A stretch of DNA of 64,000 bases from the NCBI GenBank assembly GCA_977006965.1, contig OZ345373.1, positions 2,046,001 through 2,110,000 on the forward strand, in the 5' to 3' direction. A program made the position numbers and the translations under genes. The notes beneath the pieces were generated by a model, which was not told the DNA's origin, did not search any database, and saw only the letters and a list, made by a program, of their open reading frames with translations. Each line of letters begins with the position of its first letter. The stretch's first letter is position 1. Origin of the DNA: Phymatolithon calcareum (Eukaryota; Rhodophyta; Florideophyceae; Hapalidiales). Positions 9,401-19,113 of the stretch are shown here, piece after piece.

Positions 9401-11219
9401 TGCGGGCAAGTTGCAAGGTGCCTCCCTGCGGTCGATGAGAAACCAATTTAGAGACGAGAAATGGGTGGCTCTCATTGACAAGCAATTTGAATATGTGCTG
9501 AATGAATCAATGTACGAGGCATCCGTTGCAGTGGCTTACGCCGAGTTTTGTGTCGTCTTGTCCTCATTTCTAAAGGTCAGCAGAAGAGAGAGGGCCATTG
9601 CGGATCTTGCACGCTCTATTGTGCACTTCAGTAAGATATCAAAAGGCGATTATAATTTTGCGTGCAGCAAGGCATTGGTGAACACATTGGACATGTCCAC
9701 GGAAGAAGGAGTTGCCATAGTGATTGCACGGAATGAAAATGTGATGGAACATGTGGACAACTTGCGCGACCAGATGAACACAGTTGGGAGCAGAAAGCAG
9801 CATCGTGCTGCCAAGCTGTACAACCGTGCCATCGAGGAGGGCGACCATGTGAAAGCCATGAATACACTCGCATTGTTGCTGCAAACGGGCGCAGAAGGGG
9901 TTCCGGCAAACGCGCATCGTGCTGCGGAGCTGTACAACCGCGCCATCGATGAGGGCGACGATGTGTGGGCCATGAACAACCTCGCACTCTTGCTGCAAAC
10001 GGGCGCAGAAGGGGTTCCGGCAAACGCGCATCGTGCTGCGGAGCTGTACAACCGCGCCATCGAGGAGGGCGACCATGTGTGGGCCATGTACAACCTCGCA
10101 TTGTTGCTGCAAACGGGCGCAGAAGGGGTTCCGGCAAACGCGCATCGTGCTGCCGAACTGTACAACCGCGCCATCGAGGAGGGCGACAATGTGGTTGCCA
10201 TGTACAACTTCGCAATCTTGCTGGAAACGGGCGCAGAAGGGGTTCCGGCAAACGCGCATCGTGCTGCGGAACTGTACAACCGCGCCATCGAGGAGGGCAA
10301 CCATGTGGGTGCCATGTACAACCTCGCAATCTTGCTCCAAAAGGGCGCAGAAGGGGTTCCGGCAAACGCGCATCGTGCTGCGGAACTGTACAACCGCGCC
10401 ATCGATGAGAGCGACGATGTGTATGTCATGGTTGGACTCGCAAAGTTGCTGGAAACGGGCGCAGAAGGGGTTCCGGCAAACGCGCATCGTGCTGCCGAAC
10501 TGTACAACCGCGCCATCGAGGAGGGCGACGATGTGTGGGCCATGTACAACCTCGCAAAGTTTCTGCAAACGGGCGCAGAAGGGGTTCCGGCAAACGCGCA
10601 TCGTGCTGCCGAACTGTACAACCGCGCCATCGAGGAGGGCGACGATGTGGATGCCATGGTTGGACTCGCAAAGTTGCTGGAAACGGGCGCAGAAGGGGTT
10701 CCGGCAAACGCGCATCGTGCTGCCGAACTGTACAACCGCGCCATCGAGGAGGGCGACAATGTACATGCGAAGGCGCTACTTGCTGAGCTGCTTCATCATG
10801 GCACTAACGCCCTGGATGCTGACGCCAGTCGTTCTCTCGAGCTGTACACGAGTGTGATCGAAAGTACTGGATCCACAGATGCAATGTACAGTCTTGCACT
10901 CTTACTGCACTTTGGCGCAAACGGCGTATCGAAAGAACCGGTTCGAGCACATGAGCTCTACACGCGTGCTATGAACGAAGCCGGTACCGGGATTTCTTAT
11001 TTCAATGTACAGCATTTGGTCGACTCTGGCGTTGAGGGTTTGCCAGCACAGCCTGATCGAAGAGTGAAGTTGCGAACTCGTGGGGCGGCAATGTACAGCT
11101 TGTCGAAATTACTACGAGATGGTGCCGACGGAGTGCCTGCTGATCCCGTTCGAGCAGAACAGCTCCTACAGAGCGCTCGTTCTGAAACTCAAATGTCAGT
11201 GCTTCATGTGAAGTCTTGA
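6426..11219 (+). CDS. membrane-anchored Sel1-like repeat protein, copy A
   Basis: A 1597-residue protein starting at the ATG of MAGTEFF. There are hydrophobic segments at about 12-32, 56-73, 83-103 and 200-216, separated by an acidic stretch (130-170), so it is likely a multi-pass membrane protein. Residues 220-1125 are unique and unrecognised. From residue 1126 come nine near-identical 38-residue Sel1/TPR-like units (HRAAELYNRAIEEGD, then AMYNLALLLQTG, then AEGVPANA), followed by about three degenerate units to the C-terminus. Sel1 repeats are helical-pair scaffolds for protein-protein contacts (SEL1/HRD3 in ER-associated degradation, LR proteins in bacteria). The partner is unknown. An AATAAA lies 36 bases after the stop (11255-11260). 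It is divergent from MT-A, and its closest relative is Sel1-C at 45438-53756. Confidence 0.88.
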   Translation: MAGTEFFKNVTGNYWFSFVAYVMVIATWSALMGDDFISSSWKSVRDTRKRGIDHLRAVTLPMAYMPVYMFFQFKTGDYNEMNSGLVALMFALLHMSRTIWGLWQLQIFKEWFMESRKSMVSLGYGMKQDDKGDDGDGSDEDSLMKRINEEADEVEVNDLIVDNRITEGEVRCRLRFLSTEERKELETSPFLKRIGSQMWYTLRSALLLPLLLWSIVKTRSRSRTRRGLRMEPKEPEEIWLRWATLLVAHALPEWLSDMKKAGSGESQDDNGESYENVRDRFASEVLMSAVLHSRKTGNVWEENGMSVDGESDENVGRGAGHSFLSFEKWDNYPMLRKGTFNKQEFFRHACESGKGLPFEIPHELAKTDREGCAHYSYQKFKGKLDRARDDMPVEMGEKAIEFGVAELEWLAIFLSVGRWSSGVRNKQDNGSVDDGSDRDDELGLPAENLASQLGFARGAQAFYDVLSGPLLRNAIGRVLWCNRQVSEVSAHIDNWMALCVGEQTAYVESKIPSVKKKCMVDHVEGTVDTEEVQEEADEVEAVSNARFATENVWKENEDLERQRFLLQLTIVEPEFLHFDKSISFMGCSMENLRSSLATWAERNENAAAIVWEPEICESNGIEFCASNDLQQLLVSLEGKKSLEERFVHMLLLWELQNHLQEGLPREGISPSQMQAMMLCVLSFPAICANVREWTGEVVRHGVSAQRDSCVIVVDAKSIDAAYFNIEKYEAVFRAVCGPQDVQVVIRFSRQDNGSAVSINAKLRVGESTSERFSWEAWRDAFGGRLAGAEKSKAEIGRASWSVCRTRRRISSGVSLFDASKAGTGSMRMWDGWLPTRSDISMYEMTSRGFIMKVQNSKLFKVETEFLRGTTTTFDFRTRISAPVSYADADEKCLKHASLIVVEVLRGCSESEEATNRSPLRVEDIRIRADRLMESGRREDLDVALTLYEVAVTAMEDGDALGKALQILFQGGPSRKAAQDAVTLIEGFYLPQNAGKLQGASLRSMRNQFRDEKWVALIDKQFEYVLNESMYEASVAVAYAEFCVVLSSFLKVSRRERAIADLARSIVHFSKISKGDYNFACSKALVNTLDMSTEEGVAIVIARNENVMEHVDNLRDQMNTVGSRKQHRAAKLYNRAIEEGDHVKAMNTLALLLQTGAEGVPANAHRAAELYNRAIDEGDDVWAMNNLALLLQTGAEGVPANAHRAAELYNRAIEEGDHVWAMYNLALLLQTGAEGVPANAHRAAELYNRAIEEGDNVVAMYNFAILLETGAEGVPANAHRAAELYNRAIEEGNHVGAMYNLAILLQKGAEGVPANAHRAAELYNRAIDESDDVYVMVGLAKLLETGAEGVPANAHRAAELYNRAIEEGDDVWAMYNLAKFLQTGAEGVPANAHRAAELYNRAIEEGDDVDAMVGLAKLLETGAEGVPANAHRAAELYNRAIEEGDNVHAKALLAELLHHGTNALDADASRSLELYTSVIESTGSTDAMYSLALLLHFGANGVSKEPVRAHELYTRAMNEAGTGISYFNVQHLVDSGVEGLPAQPDRRVKLRTRGAAMYSLSKLLRDGADGVPADPVRAEQLLQSARSETQMSVLHVKS
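9801..10826 (+). repeat. 114-bp tandem coding repeat, 9 units (Sel1-A)
   Basis: Nine exact 114-bp units, each one 38-residue Sel1-like repeat. The spacing is constant, for example the GGTTCCGGCAAACGCGCATC block recurring at about 9900, 10014 and 10128. Differences concentrate in the second helix, at codons 16-30 of the unit. Confidence 0.97.
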
Positions 11220-11879
11220 ATCAATAGTGCAGTTATGGTCCTGACATTGGAAGAAATAAAGAAGATTGACACTCATTCCGGGTTGGCGGGCAACAGGACT
11301 ACTAATTATGTGCAGTAGAAGGCAGTTGGTCTTTCCCCACTCCGCTTTATGTGTCCAAACTTTTGTTAAGTCTTCTAATTGATGGATATATTATGTCAGA
11401 GAATTGTGTGCACTTGCTCTAGAGAGAACTTAGTTTTCGAGTTTGTCCGATGCACAAGTGATTCTTTACAGAAATGTTGCACAAATTTGCTAGAAGGAAT
11501 GAAAAAACGAATCCATCAAACCACTGTTGTCACGCTTCCGAGACAATCACAGCAGGCAACGGGTTGAGATGTACCTAGCATTGCCGCGTTGTTCAGTGCA
11601 GGGTCAGTATTAAATCTGTGCGACGTGCGCCAAAGAGGTGTTTGCCATCCGGCAGAGTTGCTCGACGCACTCATTGAGTTATTGACTGCTTTTACCTGCT
11701 CTTATTTCTTTCCTTTGTCCTACGAGCCTATGCAAAGTTGCCTGTTGTTAGAATTTGTCAACGAAAACTTCAATGTCCTGGCTCTCAGTTCATCGCGGTA
11801 CACGTCAGCATCAAGACAAGACAGCATTGGCTATACAGCACCAGCTCCAGGATGAACTTCTCCGCCGCCAGCAAACAAA
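11220..11879. other. intergenic, no gene seen
   Basis: Homology to the Sel1-C 3' flank ends within about 25 bases of the stop. The remainder holds only short frames without coding character. It has a poly(A)-type AATAAA at 11255 and nothing else recognisable. Confidence 0.5.
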
Positions 11880-12400
11880 CACAGTTGAGGTCAGCGCTTG
11901 TCGCTCACTTCGCTTCTCGCAATGCCATAGCTGCGCGATATTCGTACGCGTCTCACTTCTCGTTCGCTCAAGCTCAAGCCGCCGCACGCCTGAACTGCGG
12001 TCGCTGCCACCTAGCAACTCGTCTACACTTGACGGAAAAGCCCCAAACAAACGCAGTTGAGGTCAGCGCTCGCAACTCACGTTGCTTCTCGCAATGTCAT
12101 AGCTTCGCAATATTCGCACGGCTCGCATTTTTCGTTCACCCAAACTCAAGTCCCCGCACGCCTGAACTGCGGTCGTTTCCACCTAGCAACTCGTCAACAC
12201 TTGAAAGAAAAGCCCCAAACAACACAGTTAAGATCAGCGCTCGTCACTCACTTCGCTTCTCGCAATGCGATAGCCCCGCATTATTCACAGCCATCTTACT
12301 TCTCGCTCGCCGCAAGTTCAAACCCCCGCTCGTTTCACCTACCGTCACTGCCATCCAGCAAATCGCCCACACTGCTTGATGGGAAAGACCATGAAACACG
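11880..12400. repeat. tandem repeat of about 172 bp, three diverged copies
   Basis: Units begin at 11882, 12054 and 12225, each with CAGTTGAGGTCAGCGCT or a close variant. Shared landmarks are TTCTCGCAATG, CGCACGCCTGAACTGCGGTCG and ACTTGACGGAAAAGCCCC-like blocks. Copies 1 and 2 are about 80% alike by eye and copy 3 is more diverged. Frames run through the repeat by chance; I see no protein. Confidence 0.85.
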
Positions 12401-15400
12401 CCTGGAGCTTTTCACCAAGCGCGCGCGCCAGATTTGTGACATGACGCCACGGTTAAAGACAACACAATGCGGGAGTAAAATCATGTCTCAGCGGTAATTG
12501 AATATGGTGAGAGAGGCGAGTATGCGCGAGTCGTGGGTAAAATTTCGGCACCCTGTACGTCAAGAAGCGACTTGTCATTGGCACGGTCCTATTGGAGCGT
12601 AAGCGCAGTGTTTTGCAATTGCTCTCGACGATCAAATCGGCTGTCGTCGCGAAGATCTTCAACAATCTTATTTTGGATGATACGCATTCTGTTGTCGCGC
12701 TGGAGCAGTCCACCAACGACCAAAATCTTCGAACGGTTCGGGATTTGCATTTCGGGCAGGGCACGTTGCTCGACGAACTGACCACACTTTGCACCTCGTA
12801 AACCCACCCGCACGACCTGACTGCTTGTGGAGGACTCTGCAAATGTCACGGCTGTGGTATGCAATTGCCATGGGCAGATCGAAAATTAAACGATCCACTG
12901 ACACTGCTCAAAAGAGTTGGTGCACGCGTCAAACTTGCTCGTCATGATCCCAAATAAAAATTCACCAAGGTCACCAAAACGCGAAACAGTGACGAATTAA
13001 GAATCGCCAAACGAGAGCTTATCAACGAAGCACACACCCAGCTCGTACATGAAGAGCGACGACACCGATCTCGGCTACGCAGATCCACATTCCCTGACCA
13101 GCATCAACGATGGACGAAACGGTGGATCCCGGCGTGTTGATCAACTTGGCGGTTCTGAAGCGAAGGGAGCAATCGTGGCTTCTCCACCTAAAGTATGCCC
13201 ACATCTTCGGATGCCAATAATTGTTGGTGGACGAGGCCGCCGATGCCATGTTTGTCGAGGAAACAGCCATGTGATTCGCGTCCTCAATGAACCCCGAGAG
13301 CGACTCATCGGTATGATACAGTTGCGCGCCTCCCCTTTTTTTCATTACAGTACGTAGAATTGCATCGCAGGGTTGCAGAATCAACTCAAAAACCAATTGA
13401 GGCAAGCCAAGCGCATCGTCCTCGCAGGACCAGCCATGTCATGCAAGCCATTCGTCATCAATCCGTCACGATTCCCTCCACCTCCCAATCTCACAAACCA
13501 GGCCAGATTCGTCCCAGACCGCACGGCGGTCGTCTTGAAAGTGATGAGTTCCCGGTACAGCGTGCTGACGCACACGTTCGCGCAATAGCTTCTATCCAGC
13601 CGCAACACTTATCCCGATGTCGTCCGGCCCGATGTCAAAATATCCGACAATTATCAACGCTCTCGGAAAAGCGCTTAACGAAATGCAAGATGGTCGTTTG
13701 CTCGTTCGCCCAATCAAAACTGTCGATATCTGCGTGCCAACTTTGCATGGGGACCACAAATGGCTCGGTGTGCCGGCGTAGCGAGCACAGAGACTATTCC
13801 GAGCGGCTGGTGCTTTCGCTCAAACAGATTGCTTTGAGAAGGTGAGGCAAAGCGATACAACTGCAGATATTATCGTTCGCCAAAGCCGTCGCGAAAGCAG
13901 TAGCGATTGGGGATCCGGGCCTGTGTGTCTAACAGGACAGCGTGATGCGCATTGTGCGGCGATGTGTTTAGCGCTGCGGTACGTTCGTCCATTTGCTTTT
14001 CAGTAGGTGGCAGGTGTGGATTAGCACATGACGTGGAACTGCGACAGGAGGTACGCGGCATTGAGAGCGACAGCGAATAACGGGATGCAGGCGTGGAATC
14101 TCTGTCTCTCGAGAGCGGAAAATAGCGTTCTAACCTCCGTACATCTTGTCCATGTCTCCACAGCCTCCATGATAGCTACTCACTTTTCTTCTTACCGGGC
14201 ACTCCTTTTCTTGCGAAGGCGATGGCGTGCTTTACATGCCGATCATTTGCAGCTGGAAAACGGTACCAAGTTGACTGCATCGCAACTGCGTGCGCGTGGT
14301 TAGTGTCGCTTGGGCATGCTGCTTGCAAGAAATTAGGCTTTGAGTAATCGAGGAGGATTGTCCCTGCTATCTCGTGCTTCTAGTCTTTTCGAATTATTGT
14401 TTCGTACGACGCCTAAACACTTTGTCCTCTTCAGGTGCAAGTTTTTCACTTTTTGCAGCCACAAACAACGAGGAAATTTCCAAGTAAGGTCATCGCGTCA
14501 GCGGCGCAGGGGGAGAAGGCGAATTAACCACCTATCCAACATTCGAAAATCACCGCGCCACCTACCCTACCCTTACGTTGAAATATATTGGCTATACTAT
14601 CGCTTTCCATGCTCTCAACCAGAAAAGAAGGGAGCGAGCTCGATCACAGCTGTGCGAGATCATATTAATTAACCCCCATTCACGCCATTCTAGTTAGTTC
14701 ATGAACTAAGGGGAATGGATTGTAAGGAGCTACAAAGCTATGACCAAGAGGAAATCCTATGGAATTTTCCTCTTGTAGCTACAATTGTTCTCATGGAGTT
14801 CACCGCCCAATGCGGCGACAGGTGTCCTAGAGGATATCATCTTGGAAGGCCAAAAGATAAACTCTACTCTTAAGAATAGGATTTTGGATGCGAGCCCTTG
14901 CAGAAACTCTGATCCAGCCTAGGTAGTCAAAAACCCGACACCCAAAGATAGACTAAGGGCTCCTGACCGAGGAACAGGGCAGTTTGTTGCACATGGTTTT
15001 TTCTTCGAATGCCATAGTGGTGAGGTGTCTAGTGCTAAGCAATTTTCACAGGGAGTGGAATGTTGTCCCTCTTGGTGTGCTCTATGGGGATAAATGGGGA
15101 GTTTCGGTAGACCGCCGGAACGGGTCGCACCAGCCATAAGAAATTCTTTCTGAAGGGGATGTTTGATGATTTTATTTTTGAGAGCTCCCAAAGCCTCACC
15201 TTGGAGTAACGGGGCAGCTCTTGCATAATCTCTACGCTAAAGTCATCTGGCTGCTCAAAACGTTCTTGATTCGTAATTCTCTCCCAACAAGAGCTCCTGT
15301 GAGTCTCTTGCACTCAAACTCAATTTCTGTACTCATCTTCGATGACGCTAGAGTACGTTGTAAGGCGACTAATTCGATCACCGCGGTCATCCCACAGTAA

Positions 15401-15523
15401 GCACCCAACACTGATTTCCTCCAAAGGGGTGCTCGGTTGAAATTCTTTCTGAAATACCCCCCAGCTACGAATAGATGGTACTTGAGACGCTGATCAGCGC
15501 TTTAGCAGATGCTTCGGTAATTT
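12401..15523. other. gene-poor region with broken frames
   Basis: There is no intact gene. In 12.5-13.9 kb, plus-strand fragments are interrupted by stops. One reads LLVDEAADAMFVEETAM at about 13225-13275, resembling a Walker B (VDEA) strand of an SF1 helicase, but nothing around it confirms that. At 14690-14775 there are small inverted repeats (TTAGTTCATGAACTAA and a fold-back of AAGAGGAAA with TTTTCCTCTT). The 14.9-15.3 kb minus-strand frames of about 90 residues are unrecognised and probably decayed transposon sequence. Confidence 0.45.
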
Positions 15524-16642
15524 TCACTTCAACTCTTGTCTGCGTGCGTCGCGTACTCGTTTTTCGCGGTACCTTCGAAGGCACTTGGTTTCTCGTCTAG
15601 AAAAGTGCTTCTTCTTCACTTCCACACCACAAAATCGCACCATCTCACTCCGCACCTGTTGCAGCACCTCCGGCACATGGCGATACACTTCAGGGAGAGC
15701 TGCAAATTTTTTCCTCAGTTCTACCACACATTTCTTGTAAAGCATGCTATCGACCTTCAAATTCCATCTAAACAGCTCCTTTCCCTCTTTCATCTCGAAA
15801 CGGTCCTCCCTCGCTTTTCGAAGTCGTGCCTCCTGTGCCTTTTCGGACATGACGTTTATACGCGGTGCCACCATATCCACAGCTCTCCACTTGAGGTCAT
15901 GCATGAGTACTGCAAGACTCTGGTCGAGAAACTCGTTCAAAATTATGAGGTGAAAGTCGCCCATGATCCGCTCAATAATCACATTGATGTCGGAGTCAGA
16001 CAAGTTGTGTCGTTGATCGAACAGGTCCTTTCGATGCGGTGCCATATACTGCAGCGCACTTTCCATTTCAATGTACGGGCGGTCAACCTCGTATGCCATG
16101 AAACTCTCCATTCGCCCGAGAGATGTGCGGATCGTCGTCACTCTGTACAGTGTTTGTACATTGAGGCGCTTGCGCAGTTTGGTAGTGTAGTTCATGTGTG
16201 CGACGAATTGTGAGTACTGGTCGAGGATAGGTTGTGAAACATTGGCGAGAACTTCTGTGTTGATGGTGTATTTGTTTTTCATGTACCGTCTTAAACGGAA
16301 CATTTTCTTATCGCAAACTTCTCCGACGAGTGCCTTCTTGGCGAAAAATAGTTCGGAAATCGAACTTGTCGCTGACTTGGGCGTCCTCAAGAACATCACG
16401 CGTGGACATCTATGAGGCTCATCCGTGTTAAGCCGCAAAACTTTGACAAACGTGTCCATAGGCACTCGCGTATGGTTTGGTGCGGATGACTGTGTGGTTG
16501 TCGTCCAAATTCTTCTCTTTTGGCCGTATTGCCGAATGCCTCGTAGTTTGAAATGGAGACAGAAACACGCCAAGAGAGTGAAGTAGAGTAAAAATACTTG
16601 ACTTTTGATGAGTCCAAGGCAATTCATTGTGACGACGATCAT
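15524..16642 (-). CDS. galactose-3-O-sulfotransferase-family protein
   Basis: A type II Golgi sulfotransferase with a short cytoplasmic tail, signal anchor at about residues 13-32, then a lumenal domain of about 340 residues (372 in all). The 5'-phosphosulfate loop for PAPS is RVMFLRTPKSATSSI (about 81-95). The 3'-phosphate strand is TTIRTSLGRMESFMAYE (about 169-185), and the Gal3ST-family block NEFLDQSLAVLMHDLKW follows (about 236-252). Starts at 16642 (MIVVTMN), 16627 (MNCLG) or 16717 are all possible; I chose one that gives a short tail. Relatives transfer sulfate from PAPS to O-3 of galactose. In a red alga the natural acceptor could be a sulfated galactan such as carrageenan or agar, where sulfate sits at other positions, so specificity is open. 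The C-terminus is very basic. Confidence 0.8.
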   Translation of the reverse strand: MIVVTMNCLGLIKSQVFLLYFTLLACFCLHFKLRGIRQYGQKRRIWTTTTQSSAPNHTRVPMDTFVKVLRLNTDEPHRCPRVMFLRTPKSATSSISELFFAKKALVGEVCDKKMFRLRRYMKNKYTINTEVLANVSQPILDQYSQFVAHMNYTTKLRKRLNVQTLYRVTTIRTSLGRMESFMAYEVDRPYIEMESALQYMAPHRKDLFDQRHNLSDSDINVIIERIMGDFHLIILNEFLDQSLAVLMHDLKWRAVDMVAPRINVMSEKAQEARLRKAREDRFEMKEGKELFRWNLKVDSMLYKKCVVELRKKFAALPEVYRHVPEVLQQVRSEMVRFCGVEVKKKHFSRRETKCLRRYREKRVRDARRQELK

Positions 16643-17264
16643 CACACCATGTCTTGAATTGGAGGTAGTGGAACCCGCATAACTTCGATAATCTATCGAA
16701 GCGACTGCTCTACACATCGACAAATTTTGTTTTATCACCTTCGGATGCTAAGTTTATTTTAGGTTTCGACCAACACAGTTTACAGATGTCATTGGCGCTT
16801 TCGAAAGAACGAATTCGTGCATTGAGTACCGCTGTAGAAGATGCCAAATAGTTTGCAGTTCAAATCTACTTACCACATGATCAGTTTCGGGAATCGGCGA
16901 GACTCAACTGGAGGGTACTATGTAGTTTGACCATGCACTGTACTCTGACTCGAGTCTTTCTTTTTTGATTATTTCCAACAAATGATTCTCTGTCTCCCCT
17001 TCGGACGAAGCAACAGAAAGCACGAGTAATTACACAGCAGGAATTGCTGGTTAGTAGCGAGACCATACTGCACCTGAGCTTTTTTGTTGCAGACTTGGAG
17101 CTGAGGGCAATGCTGTACATCAACGATAGCAAGGAGATTGGACTGGGGCCCGGTACGAAAAGGGGAATAACAACATGAGATATCAGATTGCGTCCCAATT
17201 GCACTTGGATTGCGATCGACAATTCATTCATTCATTAATTTGCCTTTTCCCCTAGTGGCGCTAG
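16643..17264. other. intergenic, no gene seen
   Basis: Upstream region of the sulfotransferase. A minus-strand frame of 116 residues at 16881-17231 has no recognisable motif. It may belong to the same decayed retroelement as the downstream segment. Confidence 0.4.
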
Positions 17265-17531
17265 CAGCGATTCGAGGGCCTAATTTTCTTCCGTTCAATT
17301 CTATCCTTAGCGAGTATGACTGCGGCTTTCACTTCTAGGCCAGGTACGTCACCAAGGATTGATTCTGGCGTTGATCTAATGCATTGTAGCAGCACTTAGC
17401 ATCTTAGCACCTGTTAACTTGAGCTTCTTCCGCCCTGATTCTGTCATCTTCCATGATTCACAGCCGTACAGGAGAGTTGATACATCAGAGGAGCCAAAAA
17501 ACGGAGACGTAGACTTGAGAATAGTTTCCAT
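17265..17531 (-). pseudogene. non-LTR retrotransposon reverse-transcriptase relic
   Basis: The minus-strand translation from 17531 gives TLLYGCESWKMTESGRKKLK, the block that follows the reverse-transcriptase domain in LINE-type ORF2 proteins (LLYGxExW...KL). The frame stops at 17376-17378 and the family-like sequence resumes in another frame (STPESILGDVPGLEVKAAVI). It is a short dead fragment, with no ends visible. Confidence 0.7.
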
Positions 17532-18217
17532 GGGTCAGAATCCGTTTGAGGTCTTGAGACGCTATGTACTATAGTAACGTTGACGGCAGGTCATGACATT
17601 CCTACACGAGAATCGTCCCTGTGCATGTCCTGAGAGCCTCCTTGTTGGGGTAAATGTGAGATGTGCCCACACAGCGTTCACGACATCTATCGCTCCGGTT
17701 TGCTGCCTACAAAGATTTCAATCCGCGTCCCACCTCTTCGACAGCAGCATCTACTACATGCGGTCGACGGCGATCTCCGGCGAGAAAATTTAAGCTCTCC
17801 ACCTAAGAGAATCAGTATTGAACTGCTCACGGTTGGGGTTTACCTCATGTAGCACTTTCTGGGCTCTACGGCCTTCGGAAAACGTCTGAGATGATCTCAT
17901 CGCTGTCGACTGAAAGTGTTGGCTGCCTAGGTTTAGTATTTCTCGTATACTTGACCGGTGTCTAGCTCTCGAGCAACTTTCATGTCTTCTAGCCTTCAGA
18001 TACTCTCCGTATAAAGAGGGATCCAGAGCCCTTCCAAATCATACAAATATAACTGCTGGGCTACAAATTGGACGGTGGCGCATACGCTGTGGTCGGTGTA
18101 GATGCGTTTGGATTGAAACACACTGAAGACATAGTGTTCTGTCGTACCTCCTTGGCATGTTGTACTGTAGAAAAAGAATGTGAACGCAACGCGCGAACGA
18201 AGAAAACACACGTGTGT
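17532..18217. other. intergenic, no gene seen
   Basis: Short frames only. It may include further unrecognised remains of the retroelement. Confidence 0.4.
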
Positions 18218-18270
18218 GTATGATACGCTATTACAGTAGTGTGTAACACTACTGTAATAACGTATCATAC
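18218..18270. repeat. 25-bp inverted repeat with 3-base loop
   Basis: Arms at 18218-18242 and 18246-18270 pair with one mismatch (GTATGATACGCTATTACAGT against its complement carrying ACGTATCATAC). It is the first of three consecutive hairpin-forming sequences. Confidence 0.95.
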
Positions 18271-18293
18271 GTCTCTAGTTCGCCGGCGACGAG

Positions 18294-18313
18294 GATAGCC
18301 CTCGAGGGCTATC
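18294..18313. repeat. 20-bp perfect palindrome
   Basis: GATAGCCCTCGAGGGCTATC, a perfect self-complement, 23 bases after the previous inverted repeat. Confidence 0.95.
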
Positions 18314-18324
18314 AAAGTATATCG

Positions 18325-18362
18325 CTTGTACAACACATCGATATATCGATGTGTTGTACAAG
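18325..18362. repeat. 38-bp perfect palindrome
   Basis: A perfect self-complement with arms CTTGTACAACACATCGATA, 11 bases after the previous one. It is the same length as the palindrome before MT-A but unrelated in sequence. Confidence 0.95.
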
Positions 18363-18821
18363 GATACGTAGTGAAAAACTTTGAACCAATAAAACTTTCC
18401 AATGTGAATGAGTTCTGTATGATATTCTGTGGGACCGATTCGTGCCACTCGGCACCAAACACGGCGCACACGGAGCATCACAGCAACCGCGGGTAGATAG
18501 TTCCAAATGATGTTTCGAGAGCCTCGCCAGAACCTGCGCGCGCAAAAGTAGCGCTTCACATCATGTGATGGTCACTCGCACATTGTCCGAGGCATATTCC
18601 CCCACGCTTAGTGCACTTGTGCTCACCAACCTGGCGGTCCTCAAAGACAATCCCCTCAATCGACAGCCGCGTAAGCCTGCACAATCTCTGTCACTGTGTT
18701 CGCAGCGCACAATTATTCACTTCAACTGCCGCTTGCCTCCGGTTCCTGCCCTCGAGTTGTTGTCAGTCAAAATCACAAGGCTGATCTCGTTGAGAGACTC
18801 AACAACTTCCGTGGAACTATA

Positions 18822-18950
18822 GCACACGTTTTCGCTATGGCGCCGTTACCTGTGGACTTTCGAGTACTTTCTACCGCCGCCCACGCCGTCGTGGGCGGCT
18901 CTAAGTCGGCAAGGAGTTGGCCCACCACTCTGGCGTTTATGTCCATACTG
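18822..18950 (+). repeat. left arm of a 129-bp inverted duplication
   Basis: Pairs with 18985-19113 on the opposite strand at roughly 90% identity. Shared blocks include CACGTTTTCGCTATGGCGCC and CGCCCACGCCGTCGTGGGCG. Both arms read as the same peptide (VFAMAPLPVD, then AAHAVVGGSKSA), so a coding-like fragment has been duplicated in inverted orientation. Confidence 0.9.
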
Positions 18951-18984
18951 GTTACTGCCATGCAGCACACTCTTGTGATGCAAT

Positions 18985-19113
18985 CAGTATGGACTTAAAC
19001 GCCAAAATGGTGGGCCAGCTCATTGCCGACTTAGAGCCGCCCACGACGGCGTGGGCGGCGATAGAAAGTACTGGCAAGTCCACAGGCAACGGCGCCATAG
19101 CGAAAACGTGTGC
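18985..19113 (-). repeat. right arm of a 129-bp inverted duplication
   Basis: Reverse-complement partner of 18822-18950, with a 34-base spacer. A transcript across both arms would form a long imperfect hairpin. Confidence 0.9.

Noticed and set aside
9801-10826. Regular repeats that could suggest a CRISPR-like array.
   Set aside because: Units are contiguous coding repeats without unique spacers, in a eukaryotic gene.
9628-10857. Antisense and alternative frames of 245-375 codons over the Sel1-A array.
   Set aside because: Same artefact of the 114-bp period; no independent start, motif or extension.
13225-13310. Possible SF1 helicase (VDEA Walker B and a QLR-like motif).
   Set aside because: Only one short motif is visible, frames are broken on both sides, and the other helicase motifs are absent.
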